From the NCBI RefSeq assembly GCF_000687145.1, contig NZ_JMFG01000008.1:158401-222400 (forward strand): a stretch of DNA of 64,000 nucleotides. Reading direction: 5' to 3'. This document shows positions 53,208 to 61,811 of the stretch, piece by piece. The number at the start of each line of letters is the position of its first letter. Positions within the stretch are counted from its first letter, which is position 1. The stretch comes from Thermoanaerobaculum aquaticum (lineage in GTDB: Bacteria > Acidobacteriota > Thermoanaerobaculia > Thermoanaerobaculales > Thermoanaerobaculaceae). Both the position numbers and the translations under genes were made by a program. The notes beneath the pieces are model-generated. The model was given only the letters and a program-made list of their open reading frames with translations. It was not told where the DNA came from and searched no databases.

Positions 53208-55874
53208 ATGAAGCGCCTCATTCTTTTCGGTTTGCTTTTTGCCCTCGGGGGAGAGCTGGTGCCGGCCCATGAGGGGGTGTGGTCGGAAGAGGACATAGTG
53301 ACCCAAGAAAGGGCCCAGGACCTTACGTTTCTCCCCGACGGCCGAGCGCTTTGGGTAAAGACCACCGTAAGTCTCAAAGAAAACCGCGAACTTCACCACC
53401 TTTGGCTGACGGAGCTGGGAGGGGAACGCCGACAGCTTACCCGGGGAACCGTTAGCGATCGCGGGCCCCAGGTTTCCCCCGACGGCAAACTGGTGGCCTT
53501 TCTTTCCGACCGCCCCTTGCCCAAGGAAGGGCCCGAGGCCAAAGGACAGCAGGTCTGGCTGCTGCCGGTGGAAGGCGGAGAGCCGTACCCGCTGACCCGC
53601 CAAGCTAAAGGTGTTAAAGCTTTCGCGTTCCGCGACAACCAAAGGGTGCTCTTCCTCGCCGAGGACGCCCCCGACGCCCTGGACCGGCAACGGGAAAAGG
53701 CTAAGGACGAGGCACAGGTGGTGGAGGACGAGGAGCGTCAGGAGCGGATTCGTTTGTTCCAAGTGGAACTTGCCACCGGCAAGGTGCAGCGCCTCACTAC
53801 CAACACCTCGCCCATCACCTCCCTGGCGGTGAGCCGCAACGGGCGGTGGGTGGCCTACCAAATCAACGTGAGCCCGTCCTTCGAGGCCGATGCCCGCCGC
53901 AAACCCGAGGCGTACCTTTTGGATTTGCAAACGGGGACGACCCACCGCATCCTGGCGGACCGCCGGGCCACCCCTACCGCTTTTCGTTTCACGCCGGATT
54001 CGCGCTTTCTGGCGTTTACCGAGACCTTTTCCTCAGACCCCCAGTGGGAAGGGGCAGGGGTTGAAAAGCTCTACGTCCTGAACCTGGAAACCCAGCAGGT
54101 GAGCGAGGTTCCCCTGGACTGGCCGCGGGGGCTTTCCTCCCCCTGGGCTTACGCGGTGGCGCCCCAGGGCTTTTGGGTGCTCCTGGCGGACGGTACCCGT
54201 AACCTGCTGGCTTTTGTGCAGGAAACCACGGACGGGTTTCACCGGCAGGAGCCTTTGGCCGAGCACGTGCAGGCTTTGGCCGTAGGCCAGGACCGCCAGC
54301 ACCTGGCGGTTTTGCACTCCACCCCGCAGCAGCCCCCCCAGTGGTGGCGTCTGGAGACCCGCGACGGCAAGCTGGTGCGCACCGATCAACTCACGGACCT
54401 CAACCCTCAGCTTGCGGATAAGCCCACCATGCGGGCCGAGGTCATTCGCTGGACGGGAGCCCGGGACGAAACGGTGGAGGGCATCCTTTACTACCCCTTG
54501 AACTACCAGGCGGGGAAGCGCTACCCCCTGGTGGTCATGATCCACGGCGGACCTGCGGGGGTGGACCAACTGGAATGGGAAGCCTCCTGGGCCTACGCCC
54601 CCCAGCTTTACGCCCAGCGCGGTGCCTTTGTGCTCTTCCCCAACTACCACGGCAGCTCGCACTACGGCCTGGAATGGGTGGAGTCCATCAAGGGGCATTA
54701 CTACGAGCTGGAAGTGCCCGATATCCTCAGGGGCGTGGATCACCTCATCGCCCAGGGGATGGTGGACCCTGATCGCTTAGGGGTTTTGGGCTGGTCCAAC
54801 GGGGCCATCCTCACCGTGGCGCTTACGGTGGCCACCGACCGCTTCAAGGCGGCCGCCCCGGGCGCCGGCGACGTCAACTGGATTTCCGACTACGGCAACT
54901 GCGCCTTTGGCGTTCGTTTCGACAACTCCTACTTTGGCGGTCCGCCCTGGGAGCAACTGCAAACCTATATTGAAAAATCCCCGCTTTTCCGCTTGCACCA
55001 GGTCACAACGCCAACACTGATCTTCTTCGGCAGCGAGGACACATCGGTGCCCACCGAACAGGGCTGGCAGCACTTCCGGGCTTTGCAGCAAATTGGCAAA
55101 GCCCCCGTGCGCTTCGTGCTGTTCCCCGGAGAAGGCCATTCGTTAGCTAAGCCTGCCCACCGTTTGCGCAAGCTCAAGGAGGAGCTGGCGTGGTTTGATC
55201 GCTACCTCTTTGGCCAACCCACCCAGGACAACCCCTGGCGGAAGGAGGGAAGCCCCCTGGACGTGCTTTTGGCCCGCTCCCGCCAGCCTCAGGTCAACGG
55301 TTGGTTTGGCACCTTGATCAAAGGCAAGCTCATTCCCCATACGGTGCCGGTTCCCGCTTTGGGCAACGTCAAGGTAGCCCCCTTTGAGGTGACCCGCGCT
55401 CAGTGGGCCGCCCTCAACCCCGGTTTCCGGTTTTCCCCGACGGAAGGCAACCTCCCCATGGTGGGCGTGAGCGCCGAACAGGCCCAGGAGTACTGCCGCA
55501 AGCTCTCCCAGCTCACCGGCCGCAAATTCCGCCTTCCCACCAAGGCTGAATGGGAAAAGCTCCAGCACAAGAGCCAGGGCCAGCCGGTGAATTGGGAACG
55601 GTGGCTGGGGGAACCCCCAGCCTTCGACGACCTCCCCGAGCTGGCCAAGCTCATTACCCCGGCGGGAGGACCCGCCGTGCTGCTCAAACCCGTGGGCTCC
55701 GGTGATCTGGCCTCGGTGGCGGAGGGGATGGCGCTTTTCGACCTCAAAGGCAACGCTGCGGAGTGGGTTTGGGAGGGTGACAAAGCCTTGCTTTTGGGAG
55801 GCTGTGCCACCTGCTTTGAGGACCAAACACCTCCCCAGGGCCTGGCGGGCTTTCGGGTGGTGGAGGCGCCGTAA
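53208..55874 (+). CDS. S9 prolyl-oligopeptidase-type peptidase fused to a formylglycine-generating-enzyme-like domain
   Basis: 888 residues from ATG 53208 (GGGGGGAGG upstream). Signal peptide (MKRLILFGLLFALGGELVPA); WD40-like beta-propeller to about residue 400 (DRGPQVSPDGKLVAFLSDRP); then the alpha/beta hydrolase with YPLVVMIHGGPAG, FPNYHGSSHYG, and nucleophile GWSNG (Ser530, where GxSxGG is usual). Asp about 611 lies in FFGSEDTSVP, and His644 in PGEGHS. From about residue 715 a compact FGE/SUMF1-like domain follows: PFEVTRAQWAALNPGF, RLPTKAEWEKL, and GNAAEWVWEG, ending GFRVV. The peptidase should be exported. The added domain probably binds ligand or is a degraded oxidase. Confidence 0.88.
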   Translation: MKRLILFGLLFALGGELVPAHEGVWSEEDIVTQERAQDLTFLPDGRALWVKTTVSLKENRELHHLWLTELGGERRQLTRGTVSDRGPQVSPDGKLVAFLSDRPLPKEGPEAKGQQVWLLPVEGGEPYPLTRQAKGVKAFAFRDNQRVLFLAEDAPDALDRQREKAKDEAQVVEDEERQERIRLFQVELATGKVQRLTTNTSPITSLAVSRNGRWVAYQINVSPSFEADARRKPEAYLLDLQTGTTHRILADRRATPTAFRFTPDSRFLAFTETFSSDPQWEGAGVEKLYVLNLETQQVSEVPLDWPRGLSSPWAYAVAPQGFWVLLADGTRNLLAFVQETTDGFHRQEPLAEHVQALAVGQDRQHLAVLHSTPQQPPQWWRLETRDGKLVRTDQLTDLNPQLADKPTMRAEVIRWTGARDETVEGILYYPLNYQAGKRYPLVVMIHGGPAGVDQLEWEASWAYAPQLYAQRGAFVLFPNYHGSSHYGLEWVESIKGHYYELEVPDILRGVDHLIAQGMVDPDRLGVLGWSNGAILTVALTVATDRFKAAAPGAGDVNWISDYGNCAFGVRFDNSYFGGPPWEQLQTYIEKSPLFRLHQVTTPTLIFFGSEDTSVPTEQGWQHFRALQQIGKAPVRFVLFPGEGHSLAKPAHRLRKLKEELAWFDRYLFGQPTQDNPWRKEGSPLDVLLARSRQPQVNGWFGTLIKGKLIPHTVPVPALGNVKVAPFEVTRAQWAALNPGFRFSPTEGNLPMVGVSAEQAQEYCRKLSQLTGRKFRLPTKAEWEKLQHKSQGQPVNWERWLGEPPAFDDLPELAKLITPAGGPAVLLKPVGSGDLASVAEGMALFDLKGNAAEWVWEGDKALLLGGCATCFEDQTPPQGLAGFRVVEAP

Positions 55875-55897
55875 GCGCACCGTAGAAACGGCAAAAA

Positions 55898-56015
55898 GGG
55901 GCGGTCTGGCGACCGCCCCCAGGAAAACGGGCGACCTGCCGGTCGCTGTGTTCCACTTGCCAATGGCAATTGCAGCGTGCCGGTCTCGCGAAATCGGGCG
56001 ACCAGCCGATCGCCC
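55898..56015. repeat. Cluster of three REP-like hairpins between convergent genes
   Basis: Hairpin 1: GGGGCGGTC (55898-55906), TGGC, GACCGCCCC (55911-55919). Hairpin 2: GCGACC-TGCC-GGTCGC (about 55932-55947). Hairpin 3: GGGCGACC-AGCC-GATCGCCC just before the ferritin stop (about 55996-56015). All share a GGGCG(A/G)(C/T)C stem with a T/AGCC-type loop. They may also terminate both convergent transcripts. Confidence 0.75.
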
Positions 56016-56516
56016 CTACTCCTCCGCTTCCCGGGCGGCCAGCTCCCGGTCCAGCATGAAGAGCGCCGGGGCATGGTCACCCACCAGCTTGAGGCGGTGG
56101 ATGATGGGCTCCAGCTGCGCTTCCTCTTCCACCTGCTCGGTCACAAACCACTGCAAAAACGCTTCGGTGGGGTAATCCTTGAGCTGCCGGGCCAAACCCA
56201 CCAGCGCATGAATGCGAGAGGTGATGTGCTGCTCGTGAGCCAAAGCTGCGGTAAAGGCTGCCAGGGGGCTATCCCAGCTCCCTTGCGGTTGGGGCAGCGC
56301 CTTCAGCGACACCTTGCCCCCACGCTCCAGGATGTGGCGGTAAAACTTCATGGCATGGCCCATTTCTTCCTGGGCTTGCACTTCCATCCACTTGGCCATG
56401 CCCGGCAACTGCTTGGCGGCAAAGTCCGCCGCCATAGCCAGGTACAGGTAAAACGACCCCATTTCCTCGTAAAGCTGCTCGTTGAGGGCTTTTTCCATTT
56501 CGCCGTTCAATGCCAT
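56016..56516 (-). CDS. Ferritin
   Basis: The 166-residue iron-storage ferritin starts at ATG 56514-56516 (MALNGEMEKALNEQLYEEMG) with GAAGGAGG upstream. Ferroxidase residues: Glu in EQLYEEMGSFYLYLAMA, the E-x-x-H motif in VQAQEEMGHAMKFYRHI, and Glu/Gln in WFVTEQVEEEAQLEPI. Size matches bacterial FtnA, and no heme-binding bacterioferritin features are seen. Divergent from purA. Confidence 0.93.
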   Translation of the reverse strand: MALNGEMEKALNEQLYEEMGSFYLYLAMAADFAAKQLPGMAKWMEVQAQEEMGHAMKFYRHILERGGKVSLKALPQPQGSWDSPLAAFTAALAHEQHITSRIHALVGLARQLKDYPTEAFLQWFVTEQVEEEAQLEPIIHRLKLVGDHAPALFMLDRELAAREAEE

Positions 56517-56557
56517 AATTCGCCTCCTTCGGTGCCATTCTAGTCGAAAAGGCCGGT

Positions 56558-56586
56558 TTGAGCTTCCGTCCAAAATCTGCTAGAAA
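56558..56586 (+). promoter_or_regulatory. Candidate promoter of purA
   Basis: TTGAGC (56558-56563), 17-base spacer, TAGAAA (56581-56586). Each hexamer matches the consensus at 4 of 6 positions. It ends 57 bases before the purA ATG. Confidence 0.45.
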
Positions 56587-56643
56587 GGGGTAGGGCTGAC
56601 CAGCCGCCAAGGCGAACCCAGCACCCCAAAGGAGCACGTGGTT

Positions 56644-57954
56644 ATGGCCAACGTTGTGGTTGTGGGAGGGCAGTGGGGCGACGAGGGCAAGGGCAAAGTG
56701 GTGGATTTGCTTTGCCCGGCGTTTCGGCATGTGGCTCGTTTCAACGGCGGCAACAACGCCGGCCACACCGTGCGCTTTGCCGATCGCCACTTTGCGCTGC
56801 ACCTTATCCCCTCCGGGATCCTCCATGAGAACTGCCAGTGCTACATCGGGCCGGGGGTGGTGGTGAACCCGGTGAGCTTGGTTTCCGAAGTGGAAAACCT
56901 GGAGGCCCAGGGTGTCCCCGTGCGGCACCGCTTGCACCTTTCCCCCCGGGCCCACTTGGTTCTTCCCCACCACCGGGCCCTCGATGTGGCCCGGGAGGAA
57001 GCCAAAGGCGCCAGGAAAATCGGCACCACCGGGCGCGGCATCGGACCCACCTACGAAACCAGAGCCTCCCGCACCGGTTTGCGCGCCGGTCTCGCCCGCG
57101 ATCCCCAACGCCTGCGGGAGAAGGCCAGCGCCTTGGCCGCCGAGCTTTCCCGCCAGCTGGCCACCTACCCCCAAGCCCAGCAACCCACAGAAGAAGAGCT
57201 GGAGCAAGCCCTGGCCAGCGCCGAAAAGCTCGTGCCCTTCCTGCGGCCGGTGGATAGCCTGCTGGCGGCTGCCTGGAAGAAAGGCGAGGCCATCCTTTTC
57301 GAAGGGGCGCAGGGAACCCTTTTGGACTTGGACTTTGGCACCTACCCCTTCGTCACCTCCTCCGGCTGCCTCGCCGGCTTTGCCGCACCGGCTTTGGGTC
57401 TGCCTGCCCGTGCGCTGGACGGGGTGCTTGGGGTGTTCAAAGCGTACTGCACGCGGGTGGGTGCGGGGCCATTCCCCACCGAAATCCAGGATGCCCTGGG
57501 CGAGCACATCCGTCGCCGGGGCAACGAATTCGGTACCACCACCGGACGGCCACGGCGCACCGGCTGGTTCGATGCGGTGGCGGCCAGGGCCGCGGTACGG
57601 TGGAGCGGGATTGAGGCGGTGGCCCTCACCAAGCTGGACGTTTTGGATAGCCTGGAGCGCATCCCCGTGGCTGTGGCCTACCGGCTTGGCGATTGCGAAG
57701 TGACCGAATTCCCCGACGATGCGGAAGAGCTTGCCGCCGTACAGCCGGTTTTCGAGGAGCTGCCGGGCTGGAACACCGACACCACCGGGATCACCGAGTT
57801 CGAAAAGCTGCCCCCCTTGGCGCAAGCCTACGTTCGGCGGTTGGAAGAGCTCATGGGGGTGCCGGTGGTTCTCATCTCCACCGGGCCTCGGAGGGAGGAA
57901 ACCATCCTCCGGCGCATCCCACCGCTTTCCGGCTGGATTGCCGAGCTCGGTTAG
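56644..57954 (+). CDS. purA: Adenylosuccinate synthetase
   Basis: GTP-dependent condensation of IMP and aspartate, the first committed step to AMP. 436 residues starting MANVVVVGGQWGDEGKGKVV (GDEGKGK P-loop). NGGNNAGHTV, GTTGRGIGPTYETRASRTGL, LFEGAQGTLLDLDFGTYPFV, TSSGCLAG, and TGRPRRTGWFDA are all present. I prefer ATG 56644 (AAAGGAG at good spacing) over the GTG two codons earlier. Length is normal. Confidence 0.96.
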   Translation: MANVVVVGGQWGDEGKGKVVDLLCPAFRHVARFNGGNNAGHTVRFADRHFALHLIPSGILHENCQCYIGPGVVVNPVSLVSEVENLEAQGVPVRHRLHLSPRAHLVLPHHRALDVAREEAKGARKIGTTGRGIGPTYETRASRTGLRAGLARDPQRLREKASALAAELSRQLATYPQAQQPTEEELEQALASAEKLVPFLRPVDSLLAAAWKKGEAILFEGAQGTLLDLDFGTYPFVTSSGCLAGFAAPALGLPARALDGVLGVFKAYCTRVGAGPFPTEIQDALGEHIRRRGNEFGTTTGRPRRTGWFDAVAARAAVRWSGIEAVALTKLDVLDSLERIPVAVAYRLGDCEVTEFPDDAEELAAVQPVFEELPGWNTDTTGITEFEKLPPLAQAYVRRLEELMGVPVVLISTGPRREETILRRIPPLSGWIAELG

Positions 57955-57964
57955 GCAGTGCTTG

Positions 57965-57983
57965 CAGCCGGCCGCTGGTTTTT
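57965..57983 (+). terminator. Weak candidate terminator after purA
   Basis: CAGC (57965-57968) and GCTG (57974-57977) enclose CGGCC, followed by GTTTTT. The stem is only 4 base pairs, so support is weak, but T-run and position fit. Confidence 0.3.
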
Positions 57984-58017
57984 CTAAAGTCCCACAGCAT
58001 GACAGGGGGAGGAGCAC

Positions 58018-59598
58018 ATGTTCCGAGGTCATCCTAGCGGATTAAAGGTCTTGTTCTTTACGGAAATGTGGGAGCGCTTCGGCTACTACCTCATGATTGG
58101 CATCTTTTCGCTGTACATGCTGGATGCCGTCATGGGGGGTCTCGCTTTTCCCAGAGAGCGGGCCGCCGAAACCTACGGTACCTTCGTGGCCCTGGTGTAC
58201 CTCACGCCGTTTTTCGGGGGCGTTCTCGCCGATCGCGTGCTGGGCTACCGCCGAAGCATCGTTTTGGGTGGCTTGCTTATGGCCGCCGGGTATTTTTGCG
58301 TGGCCTTCGGGGGGCTCAAGCTCTTTTATTTGGGATTGGGTTTGGTGGTGGCCGGGAACGGCTTTTTCAAGCCCAACATTTCCACCATCGTCGGCAAGCT
58401 TTACGAAGAAGGTTCACCCTTGCGGGATTCGGCTTACAACATCTTTTACATGGGCATTAACATTGGCGCCTTTGCCTCCAACTTTGTGGCCGCCCTGCTG
58501 CGCAACCGATTCGGCTGGCCCGCCGCCTTTGCCGCCGCCGGCGTGGGGATGCTCATCGGGGTGGTCATCTTCCTTTCCTTCCGCAAACACCTGGCCCACG
58601 TTCCCGACCGTGGTGCCGCGGGGCCGGTGGAAGACAGGGCGCTTCGGGAAATCCTCCTGTACATTTTCCTGCCTGCAGCAGTGCTGGGCACCGTAGGTTA
58701 CTTCCTGTTGGGCCCCAAACTTGGCTCACCCTCCACCACTGCCTTTGCTTTAGGCGTCGTGCCAGCGGTGGTTTACTACATTCGGCTTTACCTTACCGCC
58801 CCCGCCGCCGAAAAAGGCCCAATTGGCGCCTTGCTTTCCATCTTCTTGGTAGTCATCGTGTTTTGGATGATCTTCCATCAAAACGGCTCCACCATGACCT
58901 ACTGGGCCGACGAAAACACCCGCAGGGAAGCGGGCGTTTTGGCGCCGGTGCTGCGAACCCTGTACTTCGACCAAGACGCCACCATTGGCGAAACCATTAA
59001 GGACCCCGACGCTCAAGGCTCCTACTGGCGCAACGTGCCGCCGGAAAACCGACCGGCACCTGGGGTTAAGGTTACGCTCATTTCCACCGAGCTTTTCCAG
59101 TCCATTAACCCGTTTTTCATAGTCGTGCTCACCCCACTTATCGTAAGCTTTTGGGGCTGGCTGCGCCGCTTTGGGAAGGAGCCTTCCACGCCCGCAAAAA
59201 TTGCCTGGGGGCTCTTTATCACCGCCATTTCTGCTCTGGTGATGGTGGCAGCGGTTTTGACAAACAACGGGGGTACCACCAAAGCTTCCCCTTGGTGGCT
59301 TGTGAGCTCGTACGTCCTCATCACGGTAGGCGAACTTTGCCTCTCGCCCATGGGCCTTTCCTTGGTTTCAAGGCTGGCACCGGCGCGGGTGGGAGCCGCC
59401 ATGATGGGCGGGTGGTTCTTGGCCACTTCCGTGGGCAACAAGCTCGCTGGCGTGTTGGCTGGGTTTTGGGAGGAGCTACCCTTGGCGGCCATTTTTGGCA
59501 TTAACGCCGCCGCCGCTGCCCTCGCTGCCCTGGTTATTGCCCTCATGACTCCCAAAATCCGCGCCATTATCACCCAGCACGCCAACCAGAGGACCTAG
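58018..59598 (+). CDS. POT/PTR family proton-dependent peptide transporter
   Basis: The 526-residue inner-membrane transporter has about 14 hydrophobic segments. Signature motifs: FFTEMWERFGYYLMIGIFSL (E-x-x-E-R-F-G-Y-Y, TM1), LTPFFGGVLADRVLGYRRSI, GNGFFKPNISTIVGKLYEEG, FYMGINIGAF (PTR2 signature region), and GELCLSPMGLSLVSRLAP. Takes up di- and tripeptides with protons, which would suit a peptide-consuming organism that also encodes PepD, S9 and M6 peptidases. Confidence 0.93.
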   Translation: MFRGHPSGLKVLFFTEMWERFGYYLMIGIFSLYMLDAVMGGLAFPRERAAETYGTFVALVYLTPFFGGVLADRVLGYRRSIVLGGLLMAAGYFCVAFGGLKLFYLGLGLVVAGNGFFKPNISTIVGKLYEEGSPLRDSAYNIFYMGINIGAFASNFVAALLRNRFGWPAAFAAAGVGMLIGVVIFLSFRKHLAHVPDRGAAGPVEDRALREILLYIFLPAAVLGTVGYFLLGPKLGSPSTTAFALGVVPAVVYYIRLYLTAPAAEKGPIGALLSIFLVVIVFWMIFHQNGSTMTYWADENTRREAGVLAPVLRTLYFDQDATIGETIKDPDAQGSYWRNVPPENRPAPGVKVTLISTELFQSINPFFIVVLTPLIVSFWGWLRRFGKEPSTPAKIAWGLFITAISALVMVAAVLTNNGGTTKASPWWLVSSYVLITVGELCLSPMGLSLVSRLAPARVGAAMMGGWFLATSVGNKLAGVLAGFWEELPLAAIFGINAAAAALAALVIALMTPKIRAIITQHANQRT

Positions 59599-59889
59599 GA
59601 GGGGAAAAGCGGGCTCAGGCTACCTTCAGCTCCTTTGGTAGGCATTCCGAACATCCGGTGCCGGAACGCCAGGCTCTACTGGGGAGAAAGGAGCAGCATG
59701 CACGTACAGCATATCGGTTACCGCATCCGGCCTTGAACCGATGCCACAGCTCCCCACGCGCATCGACAGCCCCTGGGCGCCCCAAACCCTTGCGCGGTGC
59801 GCCGCTCTGCCACGCCACGCAAGCCCAAGGGCGTGCGCACCGCGCCGCTTAAGCCCCTCGCCGCGGGTGCCACCCAGCGCGTGCGCTCG

Positions 59890-60165
59890 TGTCTCGCGGC
59901 TACCCCCTCACCCTCATCGACCCCGGCAGCGAATTTGCCCCGACTCTCGCCCTCCAGCTGCGCCACAAGCTACACCCAGGGCGCCCTGCAAGCCGCCTTC
60001 GTTAACGACCACGAGGACCTGCCATTCACCGGCGGGGCACTCTTCAACCACCGGCTCGTCTTCTCCAACACCTACCGCCCCCACCATCGTCTCGGACAAA
60101 AAACCTCTCTCTCATTCCTCCTTCAGCACCACCCCGCGTGCCAAAGAAGGTGGTGGACTCATGCA
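59890..60165 (+). pseudogene. Decayed IS481-like transposase, 3' end
   Basis: The region 59599-60247 has no intact gene. From about 59895 one frame reads YPLTLIDPGSEFAPTLALQL (DNGSEF-like DDE block with Asn changed to Pro). After a frameshift or small deletion another reads LQAAFVNDHEDLPFTGGALF, SNTYRPHHRLGQKTSLSFLL and QHHPACQRRWWTH. This is the C-terminal half of the same transposase family as 8759-9180. The block 59740-59890 (repetitive CGC-rich) may be its further decayed middle part. Not functional. Confidence 0.75.
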
Positions 60166-60247
60166 GGGACTTGACAAAAAAAGTGGCAACCTCCACTCAG
60201 CAAAAAACCCCGCGGCCGGCAGCAGGGCAAAGAAAGGCGGACAAGCA
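60151..60247 (+). repeat. IS-end/leader repeat, copy 1
   Basis: Begins TGGTGGACTCAT, passes through CTTGACAAAAAAA, GGCAACCTCCACTCAG, an AAACCCCGCGGCCGG element and AAAGAAAGGCGG, and ends at the ATG of the secreted protein gene at 60248. The same order of elements, with near-identical sequence and a longer A-run, is found at 61700-61811. Confidence 0.8.
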
Positions 60248-60967
60248 ATGAAAAGACTCACTCAAGTATTCATTTGTGCCATGGCAATCTTGCTGTCGTT
60301 AGCTGCGAGCTCGCAAGCGGTGGCTCTCCCGCCCGGGGGTGACGAAATCGTAACAACCACCCTGTTCGAGCTCGCCAATGGATCGGCCAGCGCCCGCTGT
60401 CTACTTCCAGAAAACCTCAACAGCGGGGCGCAATGGCTGATTTACTCGTTGACCTCTTCGTCGGGCACGATCTCGGGCGTTCTGAACCAAGCCGGGCAGG
60501 GCACCATCGTGTTTCCGGACGGCTTGCTAGGGATAGAGATTGGCTCGGGCGGCCAATCTGTGGTTTCTCTCGAGCCCACCGCGGGACCCCCATTTGTGAT
60601 GGTTATCTCACCAAACGGATCGGCGCAACTGAGCGGGGATCTGGCGGCAACCGCCTCGAGCATGCCCGTTACTTTTGGCCCGCTCGGGCAAGCTCTTGTG
60701 GGTTTGGGGTTGGATTTAGGCCTCGTCGAGCCTGACCCCACAGGTGGCTTCCGGCCGGTAATGGGCGTCGACGAATTGTTGTTCGGCGCGGGCCACCAGC
60801 GCAATAAGGCCACGGCGAAGACGGCTACGTGGGCCTTGGCTTTTATTGGAACAGGCTACGAGTGCTTTAGGCTTGGTGCCGGCTGCCTCGGTTTTCCAGT
60901 GGTTTTCAACGAGTTTGTTGGGGCCTGGATAAACGAGCATCGGACGTGCCTCAATATCTCGAACTAA
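60248..60967 (+). CDS. Secreted protein of unknown function behind an IS-end leader
   Basis: The 239-residue protein has a clear signal peptide (MKRLTQVFICAMAILLSLAA, cleavage probably after SSQAVA). The mature part is Gly/Ser-rich and beta-like (SLTSSSGTISGVLNQAGQG, FVMVISPNGSAQLSGDL). The last about 55 residues contain a hydrophobic stretch and three Cys (ECFRLGAGCLGFPVVFN, HRTCLNISN end). No family recognised. Ribosome-binding site GAAAGGCGG. Directly downstream are a TATAAT (60974-60979) and a small membrane protein gene. Confidence 0.7.
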   Translation: MKRLTQVFICAMAILLSLAASSQAVALPPGGDEIVTTTLFELANGSASARCLLPENLNSGAQWLIYSLTSSSGTISGVLNQAGQGTIVFPDGLLGIEIGSGGQSVVSLEPTAGPPFVMVISPNGSAQLSGDLAATASSMPVTFGPLGQALVGLGLDLGLVEPDPTGGFRPVMGVDELLFGAGHQRNKATAKTATWALAFIGTGYECFRLGAGCLGFPVVFNEFVGAWINEHRTCLNISN

Positions 60968-61000
60968 GAAGCGTATAATGCTTTTCGTGTGAGGGGTGAA

Positions 61001-61453
61001 ATGCCTTTGACGGTATCTGTTTCGCTGATGGTGTTTGCGGTCGTGCTTGGGTTGATCCCGTTTTTCGGGTTGGCTGGTCGGCCGCTTCTCCAGCGAATAA
61101 CGGTGGCTCTCTCTGCGCCGGCGCTGGTAGCTCTCCTGCTTTTCGCCCCATGGGACACAAGCCCTACCTGGCAGTGGAAGCGCACGCTATTCTCCGTGGC
61201 CCTTGCTATCCTTCTTGCCGTTGCCGGGTACTTTGACTTGCGCCAAAATCGAACGTTGCTCCCGTTCTTCTTGGTGCCCGCGGTCTTTGGGCTCGGGATG
61301 ATCTTCTTGACGGCCGAAAAACCCTTCCTCTCGAGAGCTTTCTGGGTAGAACATGAGGCCCCGGGGCGCGACCTCGTGTCCTTCTCAGCCCTTGCCGTGG
61401 CGGTATTGGCCTACTGGCTCTGGCGAAGGCGTGACCGGCGCGCCGGTCACTAA
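61001..61453 (+). CDS. Small polytopic membrane protein of unknown function
   Basis: About 150 residues from ATG 61001, with GAGGGG 4-9 bases upstream (a GTG four codons earlier is possible). Four to five transmembrane helices: VSLMVFAVVLGLIPFFGLAG, VALSAPALVALLLFAPW, TLFSVALAILLAVAGYF, LLPFFLVPAVFGLGMIFLT, and a C-terminal VSFSALAVAVLAYWLWRRR with a basic tail. A TATAAT at 60974-60979 may be its -10. It could be a partner of the secreted protein upstream, but only adjacency supports that. Confidence 0.7.
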   Translation: MPLTVSVSLMVFAVVLGLIPFFGLAGRPLLQRITVALSAPALVALLLFAPWDTSPTWQWKRTLFSVALAILLAVAGYFDLRQNRTLLPFFLVPAVFGLGMIFLTAEKPFLSRAFWVEHEAPGRDLVSFSALAVAVLAYWLWRRRDRRAGH

Positions 61454-61639
61454 TTGATAAGAGCTGTCTTTCTCACTCATTAGTATCAGCCAGGATCGGA
61501 ACCGGTGGGAGGTAGAAGCCTACCACCATCCGAGCCTGGCTCTTTTTCTGGTTTTCGCCAAGGCAGCCGCCGTTCCCACGCCAAAGGCGGCGGGTTGGTG
61601 GATTGTTTAAGGCGAACCCGGGCAAGGGTTCCGCAACCC

Positions 61640-61735
61640 TTCCCCTCGGCCCACACCCTCCCGCTCTTGCCCATCCACCACCGCGCCGCCTACCTAAAAT
61701 GGTGGACGCATATATGGGGCTTGACAAAAAAAAAA
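61640..61735 (+). pseudogene. Terminal scrap of an IS481-like transposase
   Basis: The 61454-61811 gap holds no intact gene. Its end reads LPLLPIHHRAAYLKWWTHIW in one frame, aligning with SLSFLLQHHPACQRRWWTHA of the 59890-60165 remnant, then the shared terminal CTTGACA and a 15-base A-run (61726-61740). Earlier bases show nothing I can assign. Confidence 0.55.
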
Positions 61736-61811
61736 AAAAAGCGCCAACCTTCATTCAGGAAAAGCCCCGCGCCCGGGAGCGGGGAAGAAACGAAAGGAGG
61801 ATAAGGACCAA
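61700..61811 (+). repeat. IS-end/leader repeat, copy 2
   Basis: TGGTGGACGCATATAT, GGCTTGACA with 14 further A residues, GCGCCAACCTTCATTCAGG, a CCCCGC-GCCCGGGA-GCGGGG hairpin (about 61764-61783), AAACGAAAGGAGG, then the ATG at 61812. Homologous along its length to 60151-60247. Confidence 0.8.

Noticed and set aside
60175..60247. TTGACA at the IS end as promoter for the secreted protein at 60248
   Set aside because: No acceptable -10 lies 16-18 bases downstream in this copy or in the copy at 61722, unlike the copy at 8753; left as leader only.
61726..61740. 15-base A-run as a sign of assembly error or slippery site
   Set aside because: It lies in non-coding leader sequence, and the sister copy has a 7-base A-run at the same place, so it is explained as ordinary length variation.
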